The position numbers were made by a program, and so were the translations under genes. Positions 39,401-48,022 of a DNA stretch of 64,000 nt are shown in pieces (the stretch's first letter is position 1; each line of letters opens with the position of its first letter). The notes under the pieces were generated by a model that worked only from the letters and a program-made list of their open reading frames with translations, did not search any database and had not been told where the DNA came from. This DNA comes from Cardinalis cardinalis (taxonomy: Eukaryota; Chordata; Aves; Passeriformes; Cardinalidae), in NCBI GenBank assembly GCA_014549065.1, contig JACDOX010000080.1, positions 1,772,721-1,836,720 of the forward strand. Direction: 5' to 3'.

Positions 39401-42400
39401 CTTAGGTGGTCCCATCTAACTTTCTGCTTATCCCCCAGTATTCCCAGCCAACCTGGTGGTCACAATACAGACAAGGTTTGTTGAGAGTGGGATCATGTAA
39501 GCAANTGGTTTAGTATTCAAAACCTCAGTTTAGTTCCCTGGAGTTTACTGCAGTCCTGTTTTGAGCNTGCTGCATCCTGAAACTGTTATCAAAGCTGGAC
39601 ATAATAGATAAGCATAATAATATCCAGAAGATTATAAGAAAAGGGGTGAGATCAATCTCCTTGGTATAAATAACATTTCCCGTAAACCAGACTTCTGCAA
39701 GTCAGCATCTCTTTGTGTTGGGGGAGAAGGAGCCTGGAGGAAAGGCAGGGCATGAGGGGTCTGGGATAACTCTGTTCTGACACAAGTTTTATGGAGCAGA
39801 GGTGTAGAGTCATCAAAGATGAAGGTTGACAATCACAGCTGAGAGATGGGCAAAGCAGCAGGAAACCTTTTTCTTAAGTCAAGATTGCTAAATGGCATTT
39901 TATTATGATGCTGTCTCCATTACATTCTTGCAGTTGGAGAAGGGTGTCAAGAGAAAGAAATTTTGTGTTGTTCTGAAGCAGTTGGATTTTATTTCAACCA
40001 AAGCTCTTTTGCTTGTGGATTCCTTTTACTNAGCAGCATGGCCCTGCCTCTCCAGTGGAGCTGGGTCCTAGGCAAGGCCATGTGCCTGGCTTCTGATCAT
40101 ATGTTGTATTTTGCTTCCAGTGAGAAAGGCCTCTTGCTTGAATCCNCTGTGCAGAGAACTCAGCAGCAGCTTTGCAGAGAGAAAAGAAGTAGGGGCAGAG
40201 CTCTTCCTTCCTGAAGAAAAACTACAGGAACACTACGCTGTCAGCTTGAAGGTTANAGAAGCTGCAGCCTGGGAGTCTTTGTGGGCTCGCAGGGATAGAG
40301 ACTCTCCTGAGCTGAAACTTTTTCTAGTTTGATTAGCAATNGCTTAAATGAGGCACTCAGGAGAGGAGAATCTCCTCAGTGCATTTTTCTCTGTGTGCAT
40401 GCATTAGTGCTCCACTAGAGACTTTCAATGCAAGTNTGGCTCAGCTAAGTGAGCCACAGCTGTAGTGAGCCAAAGCTGGCCATGTTTTTTCATACATGGC
40501 AGAGCTGCTTCAACACAAGAGCCACAAAGTTCCTTAGAATATATTCCACGGTCACTGTAATTTCATTAGGGGACTTCTGCTNTTTATTTTACCAACTGAT
40601 TCATCTTTCTGGCTTATCTAGGCTTAGTGGTGCATCACCTTTCCTTGGAGAAACTAAACAAGAAACACTTGCCAACATCACAGCTGTGAATTACGATTTT
40701 GATGAAGAATTTTTCAGCAATACTAGTGACCTGGCAAAAGACTTTATTCAGAAACTACTGGTGAAAGATACACGGTAAGCAAATATTCAGAAAGATCTAT
40801 TTATCTCCAAAATAAACCTGGTGAAATGTGGCTTGACAAGTGAAAAAGCTTTTCTTGCAGTGTGTATTGCCAGTCAAGAGCAAGACAGGTGGATGCTGCT
40901 GTGACCCTAGTTAATCACTGCATCCAGAAACCCCGAGGAGAGGGACCAAATCTCCTCAGATAAATGCATGTTCAGGACTGAATTCTCACCTGAGTCAAGC
41001 TGGCACAATAGGGTGTAGCTGAAGGGCTGAAAATGATGTGCACGATCTTGAGTTCAGGGTAACCACCACTCCACTATTTCAGTTTCTTATGAACTACTCT
41101 ACCAAGGAGGTGATACCGTCCCAGAATATGCTCCCAGTGGTGCAATGCCGGAAAAATCAGTACATGTGCTGATATGGAGTTGTTCTAAGTCTCTGTGTCT
41201 GTGGCAGTCAACTAGGGTTTGTGTGGCAGCTATGCAGATCTTTGTTCCCAGGTTACAGGAACCACCGTTTTTGGTTTTTTTCGGGGTTTTTTGGTTTGTT
41301 TGGGNTTTTTTTGCTTTGTTTTGTTTTTGTTTTATTTTGTTTTGTTTTACTTGCTTTTAGTAAAGTGCACACCAAGATAGCATCTCCTTCCCCGTAACCT
41401 TCTTTGTCCTGGAGGAAAGTCAGACCATTGTGATTCTTTCTAATGGCTTCATTAGGGGAGAAAATAGCTACGAGAAAGAAGGAGCTGTTCAATGAAGATT
41501 TCTGCAAATCATCAGGCCTCACTGTGGGGTAGAGTAGGTGTTTGATGAGAGTTTTGCACAGGTCTAGCAGCTCCAAGGAGAAGTCAGTGCTGTTGGTATT
41601 TGTCCCGTGTGCAGACATGGTGCCTGTGCAATCTTTGATTCTCAGTGCTCTTAACATGCTGTTCACCAAACTGCTACAATGCAGAAGGAAGTTAGGTTTG
41701 ATCCACTTTGATTAGGTTTGCTGTATTCCTCTCAGAAATGTTGCTTTCAGGAAACAACAGCTCCTGCAGTGCTGTAATACTGTGTTCCAGAGGACAGCTT
41801 TGGTATAATTACTGTTGATGATGTCTGGTATAATTACTGTTGATTCAGACACAGATGTGTCAAAGGTGTGTAGCAAGAATGTATTTTCTAAGCACATCAG
41901 ATGAACAAAACAAAGGAATGTTGTATAACTTTTTTATGGAAGGGTGCACAAAACTACAGGTAGATTTTGATGACATAAGAATTAAAGTTGTGTGGAGTAA
42001 GGATATTACCTGCTGAAGTTTAGAATGGTAACTAAAATGCACACAAGCAGTGTGCCTCAGGGAGAAACAGAAACTTGAAATTTGAGGGTTTTTCCTGGAA
42101 TTATCCTAATAAAGCCTTCATAGGAAGCCGGGGAAGAGTGTGGGTCAATGGGCTTCTGTATCAAGTATTTATCATTCAAGTCTTTGGGGTTTTTTTGTGT
42201 TGCTGTTTTTTAGGAAGCGGCTTACGATTCAGGAAGCTCTATCTCATCCATGGATAATGGTAAGACTGAATAAAGAAAAAGATCTTGTTTTTTTCCACCA
42301 AAGCAGAGATCATATTCTCACTCTTACTGGTGTGTTAAATGGAAAACTGCCCCCTAAGTACTTTGTGATTGGTGCTGGGTGACTCAAAGAGATGTACAGG

Positions 42401-45400
42401 GAGAAAATTGCTTGGGTCTGACCAAATCCTTGGNTTTCTGCAAATTACTTCCTTTATTATGATAACATTCAAAAAGAGGGTAAAAAAGCTCTGACATTTA
42501 TTGCACATTACAGTACCCATATTGGACTGGGCTTTGCATTTTTCCATTCCTCTCTGTTTGCATGGACATACACTGTGTGTTGGCTTTCGTGCTTTCTTGA
42601 ATTGAGAGTTGACTGCAATCAATGTAGAAAATACGATTTCTCTGGAGAGAGAACTGCTGTGTACCCCGTGTTCTGGTTTGCTTACATTTGTGTGTCTGTG
42701 TGTATTTTTTCATCATAAACATTGCTTGCTTATGTGGATAAGTCTTACTTAAAATACATTTAGCTAGTCTCAGCATGACTAATGANGATTTCTGAAATTC
42801 AGTTTTTGCTTTGCATTAGTTGGAGTGGTATTAGGGTTGTTGGTTTTCCTCCTACAAATATTGATAGCTTTGACACTGTTAATTGCTAAAAATTAGCATG
42901 AAAATAAATTGCAGCCATGTTGTTTGCACTTACCACATTGGAATGAAAGCATTTGTCACATTCAGTTCTGGGCTTATGTGTTTGATGTTTGTTCCTTTTA
43001 ATCAAATGCACGAAGGAAAATCTTTGTGAGCAAAGAATCTCCCAGCATTGTGGAAGCCCTTTGTCCCTGCATCCTTTGTGTAGAGTTTTTGAATTGCTGC
43101 AGTGTTGTAAATGTTCAGTAATATTGGTTCCTCTGTCTGACGACTCACCAGCTGAAAGATGAAACCAAAGTCCAGGAAAACAAGAAGGTGGAGAATGCGC
43201 AGCTGAAGACGAAACGCCTGAGGGAGTACACCATAAAGTGCCACTCGAGCATGCCCCCCAACAACACCTACATCAACTTTGAGCGCTTTGCCCGCATTGT
43301 GGAGGACATTTCCTGTGTGGAGCAGGGTTTCAGCACCTTGGCTGCNTCCCACGATTCCTTGCAGGAGGACATGGATGCTCTGCTTTCCATTTATAATGAG
43401 AAAGAAGCTTGGTATAAAGAAGAGAGCGAAAGCGTGAGGCACACGCTGTCCCAGCTGAAGTATGAATACCGGAAAATGGAGTCCCTGAAGAGGCACTTGC
43501 ACGAGAACAGTGAGGCTGTCGGCGCCAGTCTCGCAGGCGTGTGCGGGAAATATGCTGAGCTGCAGAGCCAGTATGAATCCCTCAGGCAGGAACTTTCTGA
43601 GGAAATCAAGTGGATACAGGATTTAATGAGCAGTTTTCAACTGGAAAATGAAACCTGTGCGAATGGAAACTTTCACTCTGTTTTCAACAAAGATATTAAT
43701 GAATCACTAATGGAGCTGCTAAATAGATCTTGCTGTGAAGAATTCCTTGCAGGGTTGAATCTTGATGTGACAGAATCCCATCAGTAACACTGAGATCGGG
43801 CTAAGTGCAGGGTTTGTTGCTTGTTTCAGTGTACATCAGTTTAAAAAGGTTCTGGTGCATAGATTCTACACAAAAACATGACCTAGAATTGAAGCAGAAG
43901 TTGATATATTGCACAAGCTGCTGACCAAGGCCATAATCTCCCAGTGGTTTGTAGTGTTGAAGTTTTGTTTTTTTCCTGTGTTCAGTCTCTGAACTTGCAG
44001 GAACAAGATTATCACAGTGGTACGGATACATCGAACGCCAAAACCTTTGGTATTGACTGCATTTTACTCTGCATCATGTATTACAGTTTCTAAAGATTAN
44101 TAGGTAATTACTGTGGAATAAAGATAAGTCAGTCTGTACTTACTAGAAACTGGATGCCTGGAAACGAATAAAAAATCCCCTGATAGTATCTTTGGTTGAC
44201 TGAAGGAAACAGTTGGATAGCCCTGCTGCAGATAGTTCTATACACCTTATGATACAAATATTTGTAAAGGTGAAATCTGTAAATTAAAGCAAATGGTGTA
44301 GTAATTTAGCTAATACTGTGGAAATTCACTGTGAAATGGCTGTCAATGAAGAATTTTAGGATTAGTGTTTAGGCCAATTGTGCAGGGTGAACTCTTTTAC
44401 CATCAAAGATAAGGTGAATTTTAAACTAAAGGATTAATCGACAGCTGAGTTTCCTGTCCTGTACCGAAGTAATTCTATTCAAAAGACACCATTGGGAACT
44501 TAAAATGATCAAATTACTTGACTGTGCAATTTTGCAGTGCAAATGTCAATTTTAGACTAAGTGATAATATAGTCGTCTGGTTTGTTTTCTACAGTGAAGA
44601 GGATTACAAAGCTACAACTAACTTAATCTATGGTGTGGCATTTGAGACTAGTATTCTTGCTATAAAGATTTTTTTTCCTTAGGTTTTACAAAGTAAAAGA
44701 AAACCCAACCTTGAATCATGCCTTACTGTCTTGTATTTCAAAGAAGTCGTTTGATTATATTGTGTTAATATGCACAGATGTACCAATCTCATTTTTGAAC
44801 ACAATAAATAGTTATTTATGCAGGATGCAGTTGCTCCCTGATGGTTAGTGACTGAAAAAGACACCAAGTTTCTGTGGGCATTTGCTGCATGGTGACTGTT
44901 GTGCAACTACAAGAATCAGTGAGATAATAGCTCTAGTCCAGCCAGAGTGAATCTTTACATGTATGTATTAGAATATATCTTTCACTGCCTGTCCTCCCTC
45001 CTCCTTTTGCAGAGAAGTTAATGACCTAAATAAACTGAATTGTTCTTCCTAACATGATTAAGAATAATGTTTCCTAATTTGAGATAAAAAGATAAAAGCA
45101 TACTCTCATCTAATTTTTTGCAGAGTACAGTGGACCCATTTACTGCTATGTCCTCACAAAGATGTGCAGAGGCTGATGCAAATTCAGAATTGTGAAAATA
45201 GTTATTCACTTTGGATATTGTTGCTCCCATCATTGTACTGGAAGAAGGATGGAGACTGGATGTGCTCTCTGTGTCATTGTTCTTGGCACAATATGTGAAA
45301 TTTTCAGAAGCTTCTATAGTGTAGATAGCCAGGATGTTACCCTGGCAAGCTGGCGCTGATGGCTGGGGAGAATTGGGCTCTACTGTGACAAATAGGATTG

Positions 45401-48022
45401 AGCATTTTGCATGTGTCCATTTTTTATTGTTTCAGAATGCTTCTGCAGGTTTCTTTGAGCTGGAAGACCCCTTCTAAAAACTGTCCAGGAGAACTGGAAC
45501 ACAGGATTTTATTGTCAGGGGGAGAGAGCCTTAATTCCTAAAACGTAACTTAAAGCCTAGTGGGAGTTAGAATTTGCAGAAAACACTCTCAAGAAAGAGA
45601 GTCTGCCTCCCCTTAGTCATGATCTCATATTCTTTGTTCATTTTGATTTTCTTTACGAACAAGTGCACTGGCACAATGAGAAGGAGCATTAAATGAGGCC
45701 ACCTTGTTCCTGAGCATGTTTGGGTGAGGGCAGTGTTGTTGTGACTCTGTCCTTGAGGCTAATCCCACACTGCTTTTGAGAAGAGATCCTGGTGATTTGA
45801 GAGAATGACAAGGTCACTGGGTTGCAGGGTACTTAAAATGAAGAGGTGGTTATTAGCACTCTGCAGTAAAGTGAGTTATTTAGAGTCAGTGATGGTTCTG
45901 AAAGGGCACTGGGAAATTTTTCATAATGATTGTACAGCTGACATTTAGCCAGTGACGTTTTTTCCACTTCAAATTGATTTCTGCTGGCCTGTTGCACCAA
46001 GCTGGCTGTTTGCAGCGTGAGGAAATTNTATTTAATGCTTAATTGTCCCAGTTCTGTTGAATGCAAATGGTGTGTACATCTAAATGAGAAGGGAGCCCAG
46101 CTTATAGCTTGGCTCCTTGAAGTGCTGCTGAGATACCTGCAAAAATGCTAAACCTACAGCATTTGATGAGAAGAGTGAATTTGTTGTCTCAAACGTTTTA
46201 AATTATTTTGCTGAAAAAGATGTTTAAATCCTCACTGATGTGTTTCCCATTCTCCTTTGGTACTCTTGCTGTTTCAGGTGCATGGCTTGGCTGCATTCCA
46301 GTCCAGTTCAGTACAAATATTTCTGTGTTATCCACCTCCTACANACACAGATCAGAACGGCTGGAATGGTTGTCACTCCATACTCTTTGAAGGACTGATT
46401 CCTGGCCTTTCTCTTTTCATCCTTTTCTGATCTGGTTTTGAACCATTTCTTTCTTGCAATCTGTCAGATTTGGTTTTAAGGTTTGTGCAAATTTTGAGGT
46501 ACTTTTGGAATTGAAATGTGCTTCATTTTCAGAAGGACTGTGTCAGGATTTGTGGAACATCTGTTTCTTAACACCAGGTGGACATCCAAAGCACTAGGCA
46601 CATGTCTGAATTCTGATCTATATTCTTTATTCCTATTTTTCAATCGTCAGACATTGCAATTATTGCCTGGGTGTCAATGCCTTGTGCTGTCATACTCTGG
46701 CTATGGTTAAAGGGCAAAGCTGATGTTTTTTTCAGATAACATGTATCCTTATCACTAATACTACATGACAGCTACCTTTGTTCCATTTTATTACAGTGAT
46801 GTCACCTAGAGAAAAGGGAGATGGGGCAGGTGTGCATGAGAAGTGCCTTAGCAACTTTACAAAGTGAAAGCATAGCCTTAGCACCCACTAGTTTTAGGAT
46901 TTTATTTGTGATCAAAAGGGTCCTGTCTAGGCCCAGAGTGGGATAGATTTAATTATTTTTGTATGAAAAAACCTGTATGAATCTGTAGCTTCCCCAGCTT
47001 TCTTTCTGCTAGCTCCAGTTCACATGAGGTATCTTGCATATTTTATGCACCAAAGGGAGCTGAAGAATAAAATTGCTCTTTTATCTTCCAGCCCATGGAC
47101 AAGCAACAGGCTTTGGTTCGGAAATCATCTGTTGTTAACATGGAAAACTTCAAAAGGCAATATGCTAGAAGGCGATGGAAGGTATGACAACAAACCTTTA
47201 ATCCTTCTCACATGTGGCTTCCCAAGCCTGATGGGATCAGAGGGCAAGATAGAGCTAGAACGTAAAATTGTAATANGCAGTAAATGAATGAGATGTGTTT
47301 GGATGTGTCTGCACTGGGTATGTGTGATCAGATTGGTTTTCCTCCCTCTCTGCACAGCTTTCGTACCGCATTGTTTCACTGTGCAACCACTTCTCGCGCT
47401 CGCTGGTGAAGAAGGTCCTGACACANGATGAGAGTTTGGTAGGTGCATTCCTCACACGGGGAGAGGAGAAGAGCCAGTCTTACTGTGCGGTCATTTTTGC
47501 TGTCCTTCATGGATGTGCAGCCCAGCAAGACAGCAGTGGCTTGGAGTGGGAAACCAGAGGGGACCATGGCATCATTTGTGTCTTTAATGCTGCTGTATGT
47601 TCTGTTACTGTGACAGGAATCTTGTGCAGGGAGAGCCAATGANTTGATCGACCTTCTAGGGGCTAAGCACATTATTGTGTAAAGGAGCAGCAAGGAGCCT
47701 GCAGATGATGTCTGGATTGCAGGCAGTGGCCATGGGGTGTGACTGAGATCTGAGCAATTGCAGGGGAGCTCACTGCTTTGTGATGTAGGGTGGGGGACCC
47801 TGGCACTGCCTGTGACCTTCTGAAGTGAAAATTTATGGGCTCTATTAGCTCTGCTCTTCTCAGTAGATGATACTGATAATATTGGAACAGCATNTTTAAG
47901 AGCATGGTATCTGATTTACATGAGACTTTGTGGCCTTTCTATTTCAGAGAAACTGTGAAAGTGACAATGAGGATCTTTCACAAAGGAAAGCCCCTCCTCA
48001 GAGGAGAAGCAGCATATCATAA
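18341..48022 (+). CDS. DAPK2: Death-associated protein kinase 2 (DAPK2/DRP-1), calmodulin-regulated isoform
   Basis: Ca2+/calmodulin-regulated Ser/Thr kinase of the DAP kinase family, with roles in cell death, autophagy and granulocyte biology. Coding exons: 18341-18402, 30106-30327, 33385-33523, 34951-35080, 36179-36227, 36911-36937, 40622-40774, 42214-42259, 47092-47181, 47358-47438, 47948-48022; total 357 aa (human about 370). Visible motifs: glycine loop GSGQFAIV (20-27), ATP lysine K42, DAPK-type basic loop KKRQSRASRRG (45-55), hinge E94, catalytic HFDLK (D139), DFG (D161), APE (185-187), and the calmodulin segment around 292-322 with S308. Numbering from this ATG matches DAPK1 residue for residue. 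The context is A at -3 and G at +4. Absence of ankyrin repeats excludes DAPK1; the kinase sequence and the RNCESD tail favour DAPK2 over DAPK3. Confidence 0.95.
20543..20584 (+). repeat. Two exact 21-bp tandem copies
   Basis: The unit starting AGAGAAGGGAGCAGG occurs twice head to tail, at 20543-20563 and 20564-20584, with no mismatch. It lies within DAPK2 intron 2. Perfect identity suggests a recent or polymorphic duplication. Confidence 0.9.
27450..27560 (-). mobile_element. CR1-type LINE fragment (reverse transcriptase region)
   Basis: Read on the minus strand, the stretch from about 27530 back to 27470 encodes a degraded form of the RT motif YLDFSKAFDTV (here YLDLSKAFGPV), followed by a PHS-like context. 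This motif is a hallmark of CR1 non-LTR elements, the main LINE family of birds and reptiles. The copy is short, has no flanking ORF and is certainly inactive. Confidence 0.75.
30106..30327 (+). CDS. DAPK2: DAPK2 exon 3 (glycine loop to hinge)
   Basis: The acceptor is ttgtcctcgcag ending at 30105 and the donor gtgagt at 30328; 222 nt. It encodes residues 21-95: the glycine loop, K42, the basic loop typical of DAPKs (SRASRRGVSREEIEREVSIL) and the hinge VVLILEL. It is GC-richer than its flanks. Confidence 0.95.
30414..30463 (+). repeat. Two exact 25-bp tandem copies
   Basis: The unit beginning GATAAATGGAGCTGTTGC occurs at 30414-30438 and 30439-30463 without mismatch, about 90 bp after the exon 3 donor. 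Confidence 0.9.
32292..32334 (+). repeat. Imperfect duplication with 25-bp spacing
   Basis: ACTTCTGCC(C/A)AGGTGAAG occurs at 32292-32309 and again at 32317-32334, with one mismatch in 18. The spacing of the starts is 25 bp. Confidence 0.85.
33385..33523 (+). CDS. DAPK2: DAPK2 exon 4 (catalytic loop)
   Basis: The acceptor is gtgttttgcag ending at 33384 and the donor gtaaag at 33524; 139 nt. It encodes residues 95-141: VSGGELFDFLAQKESLSEEE, then FIKQILDGVNYLHSKKIAHF and DLK. The catalytic aspartate is D139. HFD in place of HRD is characteristic of this family. Confidence 0.95.
33524..34950 (+). other. DAPK2: DAPK2 intron 4
   Basis: Intron of 1.4 kb with GT-AG ends. I see no repeat or extra exon. 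Confidence 0.8.
34951..35080 (+). CDS. DAPK2: DAPK2 exon 5 (DFG and activation segment)
   Basis: The acceptor is gtcatttttag ending at 34950 and the donor gtgagt at 35081; 130 nt. It encodes residues 142-184: PENIMLLDKNIPIPHIKLID, the DFGLAH motif (D161) and NIFGTPEFV before the APE motif, whose Ala codon is split across the junction. Confidence 0.95.
35081..36178 (+). other. DAPK2: DAPK2 intron 5
   Basis: AT-rich intron of 1.1 kb with no recognised features. Confidence 0.8.
36179..36227 (+). CDS. DAPK2: DAPK2 exon 6 (APE motif)
   Basis: A 49-nt exon with acceptor ttcttacag and donor gtaagt at 36228. It encodes PEIVNYEPLGLAADM with split codons at both ends. Mammalian DAPKs have Glu where this sequence has Ala197 (GLAADMW versus GLEADMW). 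Confidence 0.93.
36228..36910 (+). other. DAPK2: DAPK2 intron 6
   Basis: Intron of 0.7 kb. The only sizeable ORF (36491-36688, + strand) has no recognisable family signature. Confidence 0.75.
36911..36937 (+). CDS. DAPK2: DAPK2 exon 7 (27-nt microexon)
   Basis: The acceptor is tgttttttag ending at 36910 and the donor gtgagt at 36938. The exon completes Trp201 and encodes SIGVITYI plus two bases of Leu210, within helix F of the kinase C-lobe. It is required to keep frame and to restore the conserved DMWSIGVITYILLSGASPF run. Confidence 0.93.
36938..40621 (+). other. DAPK2: DAPK2 intron 7
   Basis: Intron of about 3.7 kb. Near 38925-38970 the sequence CCATTTCACAGATTTCAAAA with CTGAGCCGCAAAGAG recalls the core of ancient MIR/L2-type elements, but the match is short. 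No exon is recognised. Confidence 0.65.
40622..40774 (+). CDS. DAPK2: DAPK2 exon 8 (kinase C-lobe)
   Basis: The acceptor is ggcttatctag ending at 40621 and the donor gtaagc at 40775; 153 nt. It encodes residues 210-260: LSGASPFLGETKQETLANIT, AVNYDFDEEFFSNTSDLAKD and FIQKLLVKDT, typical of the DAPK C-lobe. Confidence 0.95.
41267..41358. repeat. T-rich low-complexity tract with TTTTG units
   Basis: Nearly pure T/G with repeated TTTTG units. It contains an N at 41305, and such stretches are prone to base-calling error. It is probably a degenerate simple repeat. Confidence 0.8.
41801..41844 (+). repeat. Duplication with 25-bp spacing
   Basis: TGGTATAATTACTGTTGAT occurs at 41801-41819 and again at 41826-41844. 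The starts are 25 bp apart and the 19-bp match is exact. Confidence 0.88.
42214..42259 (+). CDS. DAPK2: DAPK2 exon 9 (end of kinase domain, isoform branch point)
   Basis: The acceptor is tgttttttag ending at 42213 and the donor gtaaga at 42260; 46 nt. It encodes RKRLTIQEALSHPWIM (261-276), the end of the kinase domain, and finishes in phase 0. Both the exon at 43152 and the exon at 47092 begin in phase 0, so this donor can splice to either. If it is not spliced, the frame runs on 40 codons into the intron to a stop at about 42380. Confidence 0.93.
42260..43151 (+). other. DAPK2: DAPK2 intron before the alternative terminal exon
   Basis: Intron of 0.9 kb with no recognisable feature. Confidence 0.75.
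43152..43787 (+). CDS. DAPK2: DAPK2 alternative terminal exon (long-tail, beta-like isoform)
   Basis: The acceptor is gactcaccag ending at 43151; TAA is at 43785-43787. The phase-0 ORF of 211 codons starts LKDETKVQENKKVE and gives a 487-aa protein when joined to residues 1-276. It contains the stretch TIKCHSSMPPNNTYINFERF and then a long charged helical region rich in E, K, L and Q with coiled-coil character (for example SQLKYEYRKMESLKRH). It has no calmodulin-binding segment. Human DAPK2 has a known about 488-aa isoform (DRP-1 beta) with a related tail, from memory. The N at 43346 falls in a GCN codon and leaves Ala unchanged. Confidence 0.88.
   Translation: MKDETKVQENKKVENAQLKTKRLREYTIKCHSSMPPNNTYINFERFARIVEDISCVEQGFSTLAXSHDSLQEDMDALLSIYNEKEAWYKEESESVRHTLSQLKYEYRKMESLKRHLHENSEAVGASLAGVCGKYAELQSQYESLRQELSEEIKWIQDLMSSFQLENETCANGNFHSVFNKDINESLMELLNRSCCEEFLAGLNLDVTESHQ
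43788..45060 (+). other. DAPK2: 3' UTR of the long-tail DAPK2 isoform
   Basis: AATAAA hexamers lie at 44117, 44167, 44803 and 45029, which fits a terminal exon with alternative polyadenylation. The 3' end is inferred, not seen. For the other isoform this is intronic. Confidence 0.6.
45029..45034 (+). terminator. DAPK2: AATAAA, candidate distal poly(A) signal of the long-tail isoform
   Basis: Canonical hexamer in CCTAAATAAACTG, followed by a T-rich stretch (TTGTTCTTCC). Hexamers at 44117, 44167 and 44803 are proximal alternatives. Confidence 0.45.
45061..47091 (+). other. DAPK2: DAPK2 intron before the calmodulin-segment exons
   Basis: About 2 kb after the presumed 3' end of the alternative terminal exon. 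I see no exon or repeat. Confidence 0.7.
47092..47181 (+). CDS. DAPK2: DAPK2 exon 10 (autoregulatory segment)
   Basis: The acceptor is ttatcttccag ending at 47091 and the donor gtatga at 47182; 90 nt, phase 0 to 0. It encodes residues 277-306: PMDKQQALVRKSSVVNMENF and then KRQYARRRWK, the start of the basic calmodulin-binding helix. S289 corresponds to the DAPK1 site phosphorylated by RSK/PKA-type kinases. Confidence 0.94.
47358..47438 (+). CDS. DAPK2: DAPK2 exon 11 (calmodulin-binding helix)
   Basis: The acceptor is tctctgcacag ending at 47357 and the donor gtaggt at 47439; 81 nt, 27 codons. It encodes LSYRIVSLCNHFSRSLVKK and on to DESL (307-333). S308 matches the inhibitory autophosphorylation site of DAPK1. 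The N at 47426 lies in codon CAN (residue 329), so that residue is His or Gln. Confidence 0.93.
47439..47947 (+). other. DAPK2: DAPK2 last intron
   Basis: Intron of 509 bp with GT-AG ends and nothing else recognised. Confidence 0.85.
47948..48022 (+). CDS. DAPK2: DAPK2 exon 12 (C-terminal tail and stop)
   Basis: The acceptor is ttctatttcag ending at 47947; TAA is at 48020-48022. It encodes RNCESDNEDLSQRKAPPQRR and SSIS. The start matches human RNCESD. The C-terminus matches the basic-Ser end that binds 14-3-3 in human DAPK2 when Thr369 is phosphorylated. Here the equivalent residue is Ile356. Confidence 0.92.
   Translation, partial: RNCESDNEDLSQRKAPPQRRSSIS

Larger units (their letters stand above)
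40775..42213 (+). other. DAPK2: DAPK2 intron 8
   Basis: Intron of 1.4 kb with a T-rich low-complexity stretch (41267-41358) and a short duplication with 25-bp spacing (41801-41844). No exon is seen. Confidence 0.75.

Noticed and set aside
18341..48022. Assignment of the kinase to DAPK1 or DAPK3
   Set aside because: After the calmodulin segment the protein ends in a short RNCESD-type tail, with no ankyrin repeats (DAPK1) or leucine-zipper tail of DAPK3; loop residues SRASRRG are DAPK2-like.
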